Shown: positions 27,832 to 35,701, counted from the stretch's first letter. The stretch: DNA of 64,000 nucleotides from Geomonas agri (GCF_020179605.1 NZ_JAINZO010000001.1:992001-1056000), one strand, 5' to 3'. Notes: generated by a model not told the origin, from the letters alone. Numbers and translations: made by a program.

Positions 27832-29238
27832 ATGACAGCCACAATGACCACACAACAACACACGCTGCTCGTGGACGACGAGCCGGGGATCCTCACCGAG
27901 GTGTCACTGCTGCTCGCTTCGAGCGACATACCCGGGGTCGCTACCATCTCCGACAGTCGGCAGGTGCTCCGCTACGTACGGGAGCACAAGGTGAACGCGG
28001 TGATCCTGGACTGGGTCATGCCCAACGTTACCGGCGCGGAGATCCTGCAGAGCCTGACCGTGGAGCATCCGGAAATACCTGTCATCGTGATGACCGCCAT
28101 GGGCGACGTGGAGACGGCGGTGACCTGCATGCGCCAGGGGGCCTTCGACTTCCTCACCAAGCCGGTCGACCCCAACCGCCTGGTGGCCAGCGTCAAGAAG
28201 GCGCTCCAGGTAAGCGAACTGGGGCAGCAAAACAGAAAGCTCAAGGACTACCTGCTGGCGGACACCCTGGGCAACCCGGACGCCTTCGCCGGGATCATCA
28301 CCACCTCCAAGAAGATGCGCGGCATCTTCCAGTACATCGAAGCCATCGCGAGTTCGAGGCTCCCGGTCCTGATCACCGGCGAGACCGGTGTGGGCAAGGA
28401 GTTGCTGGCGCGCGCGGTGCACGACGTTTCCGGCGTCCCCGGGCCGTTCATCTCGCTTAACGCCGCGGGGCTCGACGACTTCATGTTCTCCGACACCCTC
28501 TTCGGCCACAAGAAGGGGGCCTTCACCGGCGCAGACAGCAAGCGCGACGGCCTGATCAGCGCCGCCGCCGGCGGGACCCTGTTCCTGGACGAGATCGGTG
28601 ACCTGAACCTCGCCTCCCAGATCAAGCTATTGCGGCTTTTGCAGGAGAGGGAGTACTACCGGCTCGGTTCAGACCTCCTGCTCAAAAGCGACGCCCGCAT
28701 CGTGGCTGCCTCTAACATGGACTTCTCCGCCCTGCGCACCGCGGGTAGCTTCAGAAACGACCTTTACTTCCGCCTGTGCGCCCACGAGTTCCGGGTGCCC
28801 CCCTTGCGGGAGCGCCTGGAGGACATGGAGGCGCTGGTGGATTACTTCGTGGAGCAGATCGCGGCGCAGCAGGGAAAGCCTGCCCCCAAGGTGCCGCAGA
28901 CGGTGATCGACGCACTGCAGCAGTGCCGTTTCCCGGGCAACGTGCGCGAGCTGTACAACATGGTGCACCACGCCGTTACCTGCAACGAGGGGGCACCGCT
29001 GTCGGTGGCCGACTTCCCCGGAGTGGCCGCGGTGCCGGTGCGGGGGGCGCAGCCGGTCGACTGCGGCGGCAACCCGTTATTTGGACTGTTCGGGAAATTT
29101 CCGACCGTGGTGCAAGTGGAGGAGTACCTGATTGCCGAGGCCATGAAACTGACCAGCGGCAACCAGACCCAGGCGGCGGAACTGTTGGGGCTCACCAGGC
29201 CGACGCTGAACAAGAGGCTGAAGCAGGAGCGTCAGTAG
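27832..29238 (+). CDS. sigma-54-dependent response regulator, NtrC family
   Basis: The 468-residue protein has a receiver (Asp60 in ILDWVMPN, Lys in FLTKPV), an AAA+ domain with Walker A GETGVGKELLARAVH, sigma-54 loop GHKKGAFTGADS and Walker B LFLDEIGDLN, and a Fis-type helix-turn-helix (AAELLGLTRPTLNKRLKQ). It has no adjacent kinase on the same side. The sensor kinase at 33585-35225, across the peptide locus, is a candidate partner (inference). Its end overlaps the far end of the interrupted maturase frame by seven bases in convergent orientation. Confidence 0.92.
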   Translation: MTATMTTQQHTLLVDDEPGILTEVSLLLASSDIPGVATISDSRQVLRYVREHKVNAVILDWVMPNVTGAEILQSLTVEHPEIPVIVMTAMGDVETAVTCMRQGAFDFLTKPVDPNRLVASVKKALQVSELGQQNRKLKDYLLADTLGNPDAFAGIITTSKKMRGIFQYIEAIASSRLPVLITGETGVGKELLARAVHDVSGVPGPFISLNAAGLDDFMFSDTLFGHKKGAFTGADSKRDGLISAAAGGTLFLDEIGDLNLASQIKLLRLLQEREYYRLGSDLLLKSDARIVAASNMDFSALRTAGSFRNDLYFRLCAHEFRVPPLRERLEDMEALVDYFVEQIAAQQGKPAPKVPQTVIDALQQCRFPGNVRELYNMVHHAVTCNEGAPLSVADFPGVAAVPVRGAQPVDCGGNPLFGLFGKFPTVVQVEEYLIAEAMKLTSGNQTQAAELLGLTRPTLNKRLKQERQ

Positions 29239-29459
29239 GGGGGCGGTGCTGCCTGGGTGGGAGCGCCTTGTGCGGCACCCTGTTTCCTACGGGCGAGGTA
29301 GGTGAGATCTTGCAGCACGGTCTGTTCCAGGACGGCGTCGTAGAATTTGCGGCGGCAGTCCACCTCGGTCAGCTCCTTGCTCTCCAGCTTGGTCATCATG
29401 CGGCAGCCGCCGAAACAAAGCGGCAGGTAGCTGCACTCCAGGCAGGCATCGATCTGTCA
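29232..29459 (-). pseudogene. SPASM C-terminal part of the maturase, in frame after the TGA
   Basis: After the TGA the frame continues for 74 codons to a second TGA at 29232-29234. It encodes the missing SPASM ligands ACLECSYLPLCFGGC (Cys376, 379, 385, 389) and a further Cys405 in VDCRRKF. Conserved sequence on both sides of the stop means the break is recent, is recoded, or is a sequencing error. In the family pattern I recall, a Trp (TGG) sits five residues before the first Cys, exactly where this TGA lies. A TGG to TGA change is therefore the simplest reading. Confidence 0.8.
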
Positions 29460-30569
29460 GTTACCGATGCCGTGGGAACTGCGGAAGTCCTGCAACCCCT
29501 CAGTCAGGCTGCCCACGCTCATCCCTTCCCACCCCATGAATGCCGGACACTTGTAGAACTTCCCGGTGCAGTCGATCACCAACGAGTTATCCAGTTCCAC
29601 GATGCAGGCTGACGGTTTGAGGGTAGGGACACGGTATCCCCGGGCCAAGGTGGCTTCGCGCAGGTAGGGGGCCGCCTCCATGAGCCACGGTTCCTCGGAC
29701 ATGGCGCAGCCGGAGTTGAAGTCCGAACATCCGGACGCGGCGACCACGGGCGTGAACATGACCACGGCGAGCTTGTCGGGCGTAATGCCGTAAAGGGGGA
29801 GCTGGTCCAGCATGCGGGGGAATTCACGGTAGTTTTCTTGCTTGAAGTTGCCTCCGAGCTGGATTGAGATGAGGCTGCAAACCTGGGCCAAGTTGCTGGC
29901 TATGACGTCGAAACTTCCAGCCCCGGAGGCGTAGGGACGCTGGGCGTCGTGAATCTCCGGGGGGCCGTCCAGGGTGAACTTGGCGCCCTGCAGCCCGAGG
30001 GGGAGCAACTGCAGCGCGACGTCGCGGGTCAGTAAGGTGCCGTTGGTGACCAGGCTGAAGGCGTACCTGACGCCGTGGCTTTGGGCCGCGGCACCCAGTT
30101 GCTGGGAGATGCGCACGATCAGGTCCAGCGACAGCAGCGGTTCGCCGCCGTAGAAGGAAACTGTGACATCCCATCCCCGCGCCATCCTGTCCCGCACCAG
30201 GGTCTCTACCAAGAGGTCCGCAGTGTCTTCCGACATGTAGTGCCCGCAGCGGAATTCCCCTTCGAAGCAGTAGCCGCAGTCGAGGTTGCAGTCCAGGTTC
30301 AGCACCACCGAGACCTTGAAGTGGCGCGTCTCACCGTTGACGCGCTCGATGAGGCTGCGCATCTGTTCCTTTTCCGCGTCGGGATCCTCCACCAGCATGC
30401 CCAGACGCTGCAGCGCCTCGCCCCCCCCAAGGGGCACGATACCCTCACGCAGTGCAGCCAGCGTTTCCGCGGAGACGGCCACGACTGAGCCGCGCAGGGT
30501 GGAATAGAGAATAAAATGATCGGGACGGTCGGGGGAGGGGAAGATCTTCAGGTAGCGTGAGAGTTGCAT
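29457..30569 (-). CDS. geopeptide-type radical SAM/SPASM maturase, cut by in-frame TGA
   Basis: The enzyme most likely modifies the peptide encoded just upstream. The 370 residues include an N-terminal leader-binding-like region, the radical SAM motif C94-x3-C98-x2-C101 (CNLDCGYCFEGEF), a SAM-binding SFYGGEPLLSLD segment and the first SPASM cysteines (ACIVELDNSLVIDC, FYKCPAF). The frame then hits TGA at 29457-29459, immediately before the CxxCx5CxxxC motif. The same frame continues for 74 clean codons (separate entry), so the full enzyme would be 445 positions. It resembles the Geobacter 'geopeptide radical SAM maturase' family as I recall it. The short form should lack one iron-sulfur cluster. 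Confidence 0.85.
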   Translation of the reverse strand: MQLSRYLKIFPSPDRPDHFILYSTLRGSVVAVSAETLAALREGIVPLGGGEALQRLGMLVEDPDAEKEQMRSLIERVNGETRHFKVSVVLNLDCNLDCGYCFEGEFRCGHYMSEDTADLLVETLVRDRMARGWDVTVSFYGGEPLLSLDLIVRISQQLGAAAQSHGVRYAFSLVTNGTLLTRDVALQLLPLGLQGAKFTLDGPPEIHDAQRPYASGAGSFDVIASNLAQVCSLISIQLGGNFKQENYREFPRMLDQLPLYGITPDKLAVVMFTPVVAASGCSDFNSGCAMSEEPWLMEAAPYLREATLARGYRVPTLKPSACIVELDNSLVIDCTGKFYKCPAFMGWEGMSVGSLTEGLQDFRSSHGIGN

Positions 30570-30635
30570 GGAGCTGTTACCTTTTCTTTGCTGTCATTGC
30601 GGCAGGACTGACGTCTGAACGGTGGCACCGGGCGA

Positions 30636-30662
30636 CTCGCCTTCCTCAGTGAGGAAGGCGAG
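30636..30662 (-). promoter_or_regulatory. strong hairpin between precursor peptide and maturase genes
   Basis: Twelve perfect base pairs (CTCGCCTTCCTC with its complement) close over three bases, 12 bases past the precursor stop codon. No T-run follows in the minus direction. It therefore looks like a partial terminator or RNA-stabilising hairpin that keeps peptide expression above enzyme expression. Confidence 0.65.
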
Positions 30663-30674
30663 ACATGTCAGGTG

Positions 30675-30785
30675 TTAGAGGGTACCGATATACATGTACA
30701 TGTAGAAGCAGCACCCAAACGACTCAGTTACCGCCATGTTGTTGCCCTCGTCAAGAATCTCAACTGCCAAATTTTCCTGTGTCAT
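30675..30785 (-). CDS. geopeptide-like RiPP precursor peptide
   Basis: The 36-residue frame starts at ATG 30785 with GGGGGAG seven bases upstream. The first half is acidic and leader-like (TQENLAVEILDEGNNMAVTE). The C-terminal part, SFGCCFYMYMYIGTL, has paired cysteines and alternating Tyr/Met, as in modified core peptides. It lies on the same strand directly upstream of the radical SAM/SPASM maturase, in the standard RiPP order. There is no signal peptide. The opposite strand is also open here, but without a ribosome site or family resemblance. The precursor role is inferred from position and composition. Confidence 0.75.
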   Translation of the reverse strand: MTQENLAVEILDEGNNMAVTESFGCCFYMYMYIGTL

Positions 30786-30836
30786 TGCGATCTCCCCCTT
30801 TGGTGTGTTTTAATTGTTTGGACATTTCTAATCGGC

Positions 30837-30853
30837 TGTGTTAAGTTAACACA
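30837..30853. promoter_or_regulatory. 17-nt perfect palindrome, operator candidate
   Basis: TGTGTTAA-G-TTAACACA is fully self-complementary. It lies between the divergent peptide gene and the TonB-dependent receptor gene. A possible rightward promoter (TTGGAC at 30818-30823, 17-base spacer, TTAAGT at 30841-30846) places its -10 inside the palindrome, as expected for a repressor site. A related half-site, TGTGTTTTAA, lies at about 30804-30813. Confidence 0.6.
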
Positions 30854-30905
30854 TGTTTAATTGGACCGCAATAATAAATTTGATTTTTTTTATGAAGGGG
30901 GCATA

Positions 30906-32747
30906 GTGAGAAAGAGGTCGGCATTCTTGTCAGTGTGCACCGCAGTCCTGCCGATGCTGCTGACTGTGACACTCTGCCTGCTGACAGTAACTCCTGCACG
31001 AGGTGATGATGACCTGACCTCTTTGGAGCTATTCAACGGCGCGGAGGGCGAACTCGTTTCAGCGACCCGTTCGCCGCGCCCCGCCTCGCAAACGGCGGAA
31101 AACATTACCGTGGTTACGGGGGACGAAATCGCGGCCCTCAACGCCCATACCCTGCCCGACATTCTCTATGCTGTCACCGGGATCCAACTGGAAACCAACC
31201 GCACCCCCGGGACCAGCACCAACATCGAAATACAGGGCTCCGACTTTGACCACGTGCTGGTCCTGGTCGATAACGTCCCCATCAACAACCTCTCCGATAA
31301 TTTCCCCGACCTGAGCTCGATACCGGCGCGCATCATAGACCGGATCGAGATCGTCAAGGGCGCCGCTTCCAGCTCCTGGGGGAGTTCACTGGGCGGCGTC
31401 ATCAACGTGATCACCAAGTTGCCGCAGCAAGACCGCCCCATCGACGGCACCGTCTCGGCCTCCTACGGGACCAGGGACACCGTTGACGGGCGGGTCGAAG
31501 TTACCGGTACGGTGGACCGGTTCGGCTACTACCTCACCGGAGGCAAATTGCGCTCCGACGGGCTGCGGCGCAACAACCAGTCCGATCTTGAGAGCCTGTA
31601 CGGCAAGCTGCGCTATGAGCTTCCGGTTCGCGGCGCGCTCACCCTTTCCACCCTCTACACCGCCAGGGCATCCGGCATGTTCAGCGTCCCCGGCGGTGGG
31701 GGGAGCCCCAGCGTCGACGTCAGCGATCGCAACCGGGAGCTGATATCCTCGCTTGCCCTGCTGTTGCCCCTGGATAACCGGTTTGTCTTGGACGCTTCCC
31801 TGAGAACCCGTCAGAGCAACGCGGAAATGGTCGGCAGAATCGGCCTGCCGTCGGGGCCCCTGCAGCAAACCACCCAGGAGGATGACGATAGCACCGGAGG
31901 GAGCCTGAAAGTCTCCTGGCAGGGTGGCTGGCAGCTCATCGTGGCAGGGATGGACTACGATCACGTCAAGGTGGCCCTGCGCTCCGGGCAGTTCCCCGGC
32001 GAGGAAGTCAGGAGCGCCGACCGGCGTGGTGTCTACCTGAACGACACCTTCACTGTCGGTAACGTCGCCATAACTCCGAGTGCCCGCTTCGACTGGACCG
32101 GATTCGGCGGCAACCGCTTCAGTCCCAGCTTCGGCATCACCTACGCATTGACCGAGAACAGCCTTGTGCGCGGCTATACCGCACGTGGCTACAGTCTCAC
32201 CTCCTTGAATCGTGCTGATTCGACGGAGAAGGTGTGGACCTCTCAGGTGGGTTTCGAGTCGGGGGACGTTCCCTACCTGTGGCTCAAAGCCACCCTGTTC
32301 AGGAACGATACCTGGGACGTTCTCACCAACGAGGCCCCGGTGATCAAAAAGCGGCAGCTCAAGCACGGTGCCGAATTCGAGCTGCGCACGGTGCCCGTCT
32401 ACAACACCTCCTTTACCACCGGCTACACCTATATTCGCAGCAACGAGGCCGGGACCGTTCTCCAGTCGGTGCCCAGACACACCCTAAAACTCGGGGTGCA
32501 TTACAGGGATCCGTCACGGTTACAGGCGCAGCTGGTCGGCAACTATATCGACTGGCAAGGCGGTCAGGGCAGGAGCAACGGGATACTGTGGGATCTGCAC
32601 CTCAGTAAGACCTTCGAGTACTCCGAGTTCGGCTCGATAGAACTCTTTGGCTCAGTAAGGAACATCTTCGACAACAAGCAGTACGTCCTCGACTTCTACG
32701 AGAACGCCGGGCGCTGGGCTGAGGTGGGGGTAAGATGTCACTTCTGA
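30906..32747 (+). CDS. TonB-dependent outer-membrane receptor
   Basis: The 613-residue protein has a signal peptide (hydrophobic VLPMLLTVTLCLLTVTPARG), a plug domain from about residue 55 (NITVVTGDEIAALNAHTLPD, RIDRIEIVKG-like, GGVINVITK) and a beta barrel ending in Phe, the usual outer-membrane sorting residue. It looks BtuB/CirA-like, but the ligand cannot be read from sequence. GTG 30906 was chosen because AAGGGGG lies four bases upstream; the open frame extends further without a ribosome site. It overlaps the next gene by 13 bases and is transcribed away from the peptide gene. Confidence 0.9.
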   Translation: MRKRSAFLSVCTAVLPMLLTVTLCLLTVTPARGDDDLTSLELFNGAEGELVSATRSPRPASQTAENITVVTGDEIAALNAHTLPDILYAVTGIQLETNRTPGTSTNIEIQGSDFDHVLVLVDNVPINNLSDNFPDLSSIPARIIDRIEIVKGAASSSWGSSLGGVINVITKLPQQDRPIDGTVSASYGTRDTVDGRVEVTGTVDRFGYYLTGGKLRSDGLRRNNQSDLESLYGKLRYELPVRGALTLSTLYTARASGMFSVPGGGGSPSVDVSDRNRELISSLALLLPLDNRFVLDASLRTRQSNAEMVGRIGLPSGPLQQTTQEDDDSTGGSLKVSWQGGWQLIVAGMDYDHVKVALRSGQFPGEEVRSADRRGVYLNDTFTVGNVAITPSARFDWTGFGGNRFSPSFGITYALTENSLVRGYTARGYSLTSLNRADSTEKVWTSQVGFESGDVPYLWLKATLFRNDTWDVLTNEAPVIKKRQLKHGAEFELRTVPVYNTSFTTGYTYIRSNEAGTVLQSVPRHTLKLGVHYRDPSRLQAQLVGNYIDWQGGQGRSNGILWDLHLSKTFEYSEFGSIELFGSVRNIFDNKQYVLDFYENAGRWAEVGVRCHF

Positions 32748-33583
32748 GACTCCTGCTCCTGGTGTTCTTCACTCTGGCGCCCACGCTGGCCCTGGCCTAC
32801 GACGTGCTGCTGCTGCAGTCCATGCACGATAAGGGATACGACGAGGCGGTACGCGGCTTCAAGCGCGATTACCGCGGCTCGGTGCGGCGCATCGTGCTAA
32901 CCGACTACGTCGAACTTGACCTGACCCGAATCAACCGCGAGGAACACCCGAAACTGATCGTCGCGGTCGGCGACCGCGCCCTGGACCTGGCGCAAAAGCA
33001 GCACGCCACGCCGGTGATTTACATGATGGCCCTGAACGCCAAGCCGCACCGCGTCGCGGGCGGGGTCACCATGCTGCTTGACCCGGGCAAGTACCTCTCG
33101 GTTTTGGAGGCATTGGGGTGCGAACGGGTGGGCGTGCTCTACGACCCGGCCCGAAGCGGCGCCTACGTCAAGCGCGCCGTTACCCTGGCCGCACGCAGCC
33201 GGGTCAAGCTGGTGCTGCGCGAGGTGCACGCTCCAAAGGAGACGCCGGCCATGCTCGCCTCGCTGAAGGGGAAGGTGGACGCGCTCTGGATGCTTCCGGA
33301 CACGACGGCGGTGTCCCCGGTTTCCACCGAGGCCTTCTTCCTCTTTTCCCAGGCGGAACGGGTGCCGGTGGTCACCTTCGCCGACGTCTACCTCTCCATG
33401 GGGGGAGCGGTCGCGCTGACCATCGACCGCCACGACATAGGCAGACAGCTGGCCGAACTGGCCCAGAACGTGCTGGACGGGGGGCAGCTGGAAGAGTCGG
33501 GGGCCCCCCCGCGCAAGGTGGTCACCAGGACCAACGAGGGGGTGGTGCGCCAGTTGAAACTGAACCCCCTGGCGGGGCACTGA
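32735..33583 (+). CDS. ABC-type periplasmic binding protein (PF04392-like)
   Basis: The 282-residue protein has a signal peptide ending near LALAYD. Its two-lobed body resembles the 'ABC transporter substrate binding protein' family (LIVAVGDRALDLAQ, TPVIYMMALNA, VDALWMLPDTTAVSP, VPVVTFADVYLSMGG). No ABC permease or ATPase gene accompanies it. It is followed one base later by a sensor kinase, so it may present a ligand to that kinase, not to a transporter. It starts within the end of the receptor gene. Confidence 0.85.
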   Translation: MSLLRLLLLVFFTLAPTLALAYDVLLLQSMHDKGYDEAVRGFKRDYRGSVRRIVLTDYVELDLTRINREEHPKLIVAVGDRALDLAQKQHATPVIYMMALNAKPHRVAGGVTMLLDPGKYLSVLEALGCERVGVLYDPARSGAYVKRAVTLAARSRVKLVLREVHAPKETPAMLASLKGKVDALWMLPDTTAVSPVSTEAFFLFSQAERVPVVTFADVYLSMGGAVALTIDRHDIGRQLAELAQNVLDGGQLEESGAPPRKVVTRTNEGVVRQLKLNPLAGH

Positions 33584-33584
33584 C

Positions 33585-35225
33585 ATGAAAAGAAGAAAAC
33601 TGCGACTGCCTCCCTACACCAAGAGCTTCCGGTTCCGGCTCTACCTGATCTTCACCGGTACCATAGCGCTATTGACCGCCGCCTTCGTCACCTTCTATGT
33701 TTTGACCGAGTTGAACGCCTACCGCTCCAACATGGAGCGGGAGGGAAAGCTTCTGGCGACCATCTTGGCCCAGAACGCGCGCCTGCCGCTCTTCGCGGAG
33801 AACCGCGACGCGCTGGGCGTACTGGCCGAGGGGACGGCACGCTACCCCTCGGTACTTTCTGTCTCGATCGTGGACCGGGAAGGGAGGCTCTTGGCCCAGC
33901 AGGTAAAGTCGCAGTCGGTCGACGGTGACGTGATCGACATGCAGGTCCCCATCAGTTCCCCAAGCGGTGTCCTTTCGCCGGAGTCGGCGCTTTTGGGGCA
34001 GCCCCAGGGGAGCGAGCAGCGCGTCATCGGCGAGGTGCGCCTGAAGCTGGACACGACCGGGGCGCGGGAGCGGCTGGTCACCTTGGTGGTTGCCTCGCTG
34101 GCCATCGGAACCCTGTTCTGGATCCTGGTTTCCCTGTTGTGCTACCAGATCCTGAAAAGGGTCACCAACTCCTTCAACCTGCTCCTGGGCGGCATCGAGA
34201 AGATCGGCAACGGCACCCTCTCCGCTCGGGTGGATCTGGATGGAGACGACGAACTGGGGCGCGCCGCCAACGCCATCAACGCCATGGCCGCCTCACTGGA
34301 GCTGCGCGAACTGGAAAACCAGGCGTTGCAGGATGAACTACTGCGCGCCATGCGGCTGGAGGTGCAGGAGGAGAAGAAACGGGTCATGGCGCGGTTGATC
34401 CAGACCAACAAGATGACCTCGCTGGGGCTGCTCCTTTCCTCCATGGCGCACGAGATAAACAACCCCAACGCCTCGATTCGTTTTTCGGGGCACATGATCG
34501 GCAAGATGCTCACCGATGCTCTGCCCCTTCTGGATGGTGTATGGCAGGAAGAAGGAGAGTTCTACCTGGGTGGGGTGCCGTACCAGAAGGCGCGGCTGGT
34601 GCTCACGGAAAATGCCGGAAAGATCGTCGAGAATTCTGAGCGCATCGCCCAGGTAGTGCAGGGACTGCGCGATTACGGGGTGGGGGGAGGGGGACAGTTG
34701 CGCCAGCGGCTGGAGATCAACAGCGCCGTCTCGGCGGCCCTGTCGGTGCTGGCCTGCCAGATGAAACGGGACGTTCAGCTACACACATCCCTGGGGACCT
34801 CGATCCCTACCGTCGCCGGGAGCCAGCAGCAGATCGAGCAGGTGCTCATCAACCTGATCCTCAACGCCATGCAGTCCTGTGCCGGCCGCAGCGGCGAGGT
34901 TCATCTCAGCACCCGCCACGACGTCGCCACGGGGGAGGTGCTGGTCGAGGTGCGCGATAACGGGGTCGGCATCGCTCCGGAGACCAAGGAGCGGTTGTTC
35001 GAGCCTTTTTATTCCACCAAGCTGGAACTGGGCGGCAGCGGGCTTGGGCTGTACATTTCGCAGTTCATCGTGTCCGAGCACGGTGGCCGGCTACAGCTCG
35101 ACTCCACGCTCGGCAAGGGGACCGTGGCGACCGTGGTGCTGCCGGTCGCCCCTGCCTCAGTGGTGGACATGCTCCCCGCCCAGCTCGGTCAGCATCCCGC
35201 CGATTCTCTCCATCAGGTCCGTTAG
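33585..35225 (+). CDS. membrane sensor histidine kinase
   Basis: The 546-residue protein has two membrane helices (YLIFTGTIALLTAAFVTFYV and one near residue 165-190) enclosing a periplasmic sensor of about 120 residues. HAMP, a coiled coil and a HisKA box (SSMAHEINNPNASIRF) follow, then the ATPase domain (NLILNAMQSCAG, DNGVGIAPETKERLFEPFY, GGSGLGLYISQFIV). It is the third gene of the receptor-binding protein-kinase operon. No response regulator directly follows; candidates are the receiver protein at 35702 or the sigma-54 regulator at 27832. Its last 69 bases overlap a convergent small gene. Confidence 0.92.
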   Translation: MKRRKLRLPPYTKSFRFRLYLIFTGTIALLTAAFVTFYVLTELNAYRSNMEREGKLLATILAQNARLPLFAENRDALGVLAEGTARYPSVLSVSIVDREGRLLAQQVKSQSVDGDVIDMQVPISSPSGVLSPESALLGQPQGSEQRVIGEVRLKLDTTGARERLVTLVVASLAIGTLFWILVSLLCYQILKRVTNSFNLLLGGIEKIGNGTLSARVDLDGDDELGRAANAINAMAASLELRELENQALQDELLRAMRLEVQEEKKRVMARLIQTNKMTSLGLLLSSMAHEINNPNASIRFSGHMIGKMLTDALPLLDGVWQEEGEFYLGGVPYQKARLVLTENAGKIVENSERIAQVVQGLRDYGVGGGGQLRQRLEINSAVSAALSVLACQMKRDVQLHTSLGTSIPTVAGSQQQIEQVLINLILNAMQSCAGRSGEVHLSTRHDVATGEVLVEVRDNGVGIAPETKERLFEPFYSTKLELGGSGLGLYISQFIVSEHGGRLQLDSTLGKGTVATVVLPVAPASVVDMLPAQLGQHPADSLHQVR

Positions 35226-35456
35226 CGCATCCCCCTGAGACCCTTCACCGCAGATCCTGCGCATCTGGTTCAATAGCCCCTCGAAGACATCCTCCCCGCA
35301 CGCCCCCGTAACCATGTCGTTGGTTAAGCGGTCGTTCAAAAGCAGGCGCTTCATTTGGATCAGCTGTATCTCCACGCGCAGTTTCTTGATGGTGGGCAGG
35401 TCGCTTTGCTTGAGCAGTTGGAGACACTGGTTGATGATGCTGTACTGGTGGTCCAT
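35157..35456 (-). CDS. small helical protein, unknown function
   Basis: The 99-residue protein starts at ATG 35456 with GGGGAG seven bases upstream. It appears mostly alpha-helical and charged (IKKLRVEIQLIQMKRLLLND, EDVFEGLLNQMRRICG), with no signal or membrane segment. It lies after the chemotaxis operon on the same strand but is separated from it by 245 bases that include a terminator-like structure. It overlaps the end of the convergent kinase gene by 69 bases. I recognise no family. Confidence 0.65.
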   Translation of the reverse strand: MDHQYSIINQCLQLLKQSDLPTIKKLRVEIQLIQMKRLLLNDRLTNDMVTGACGEDVFEGLLNQMRRICGEGSQGDALTDLMERIGGMLTELGGEHVHH

Positions 35457-35701
35457 GGTTTTCTCCCCATTGCATTGACATTGAAACACCAGACGGTATT
35501 CCAATATCCGTGCCAAGGATGCCGGGAAAAAATCGTTATAAAACGGCTGCTTGTGTGGTAGGTGATTTCGGGGAAGGGCGGCGCCGGGTGTGCGTTTTTT
35601 TACACCTGTCCGGCGCCGTCGCGGAAAACATCGGTAAAACGGTGGCTTGTTTGACCGCTGTAAAAAAAGGAACTGTTCGTTTTTTTACAGCGTAGGTTCC
35701 T
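35457..35701. other. structured intergenic region with three hairpin-forming segments
   Basis: There are three notable structures. CGGCGCCGG (35579-35587) pairs with CCGGCGCCG (35610-35618). CGCTGTAAAAAAA (35656-35668) pairs with TTTTTTTACAGCG (35680-35692). AGGAAC (35667-35672) pairs with GTTCCT (35696-35701). The last two overlap and cannot form together. GTTTTTTTACA occurs at about 35595 and 35679, and its complement at about 35659. Confidence 0.55.
35662..35701 (-). terminator. rho-independent terminator of the chemotaxis operon
   Basis: Reading on the minus strand just after the receiver gene stop, AGGAAC pairs with GTTCCT and is followed at once by TTTTTTT. A competing 13-base-pair A/T-rich stem overlaps it, so the terminator could be conditional. 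Confidence 0.6.

Noticed and set aside
29457-29459. TGA read as selenocysteine
   Set aside because: No convincing SECIS-type stem follows the TGA at the usual distance (only about four base pairs), and the position matches a Trp rather than a Cys in the family pattern as recalled.
30672-30860. 62-codon plus-strand frame across the peptide region
   Set aside because: It has no ribosome site and is the complement of the precursor peptide gene, which has a strong site and a fitting neighbour.
35520-35700. Cyclic di-GMP (GEMM) riboswitch
   Set aside because: The region is structured, but the conserved GEMM core sequences were not found.
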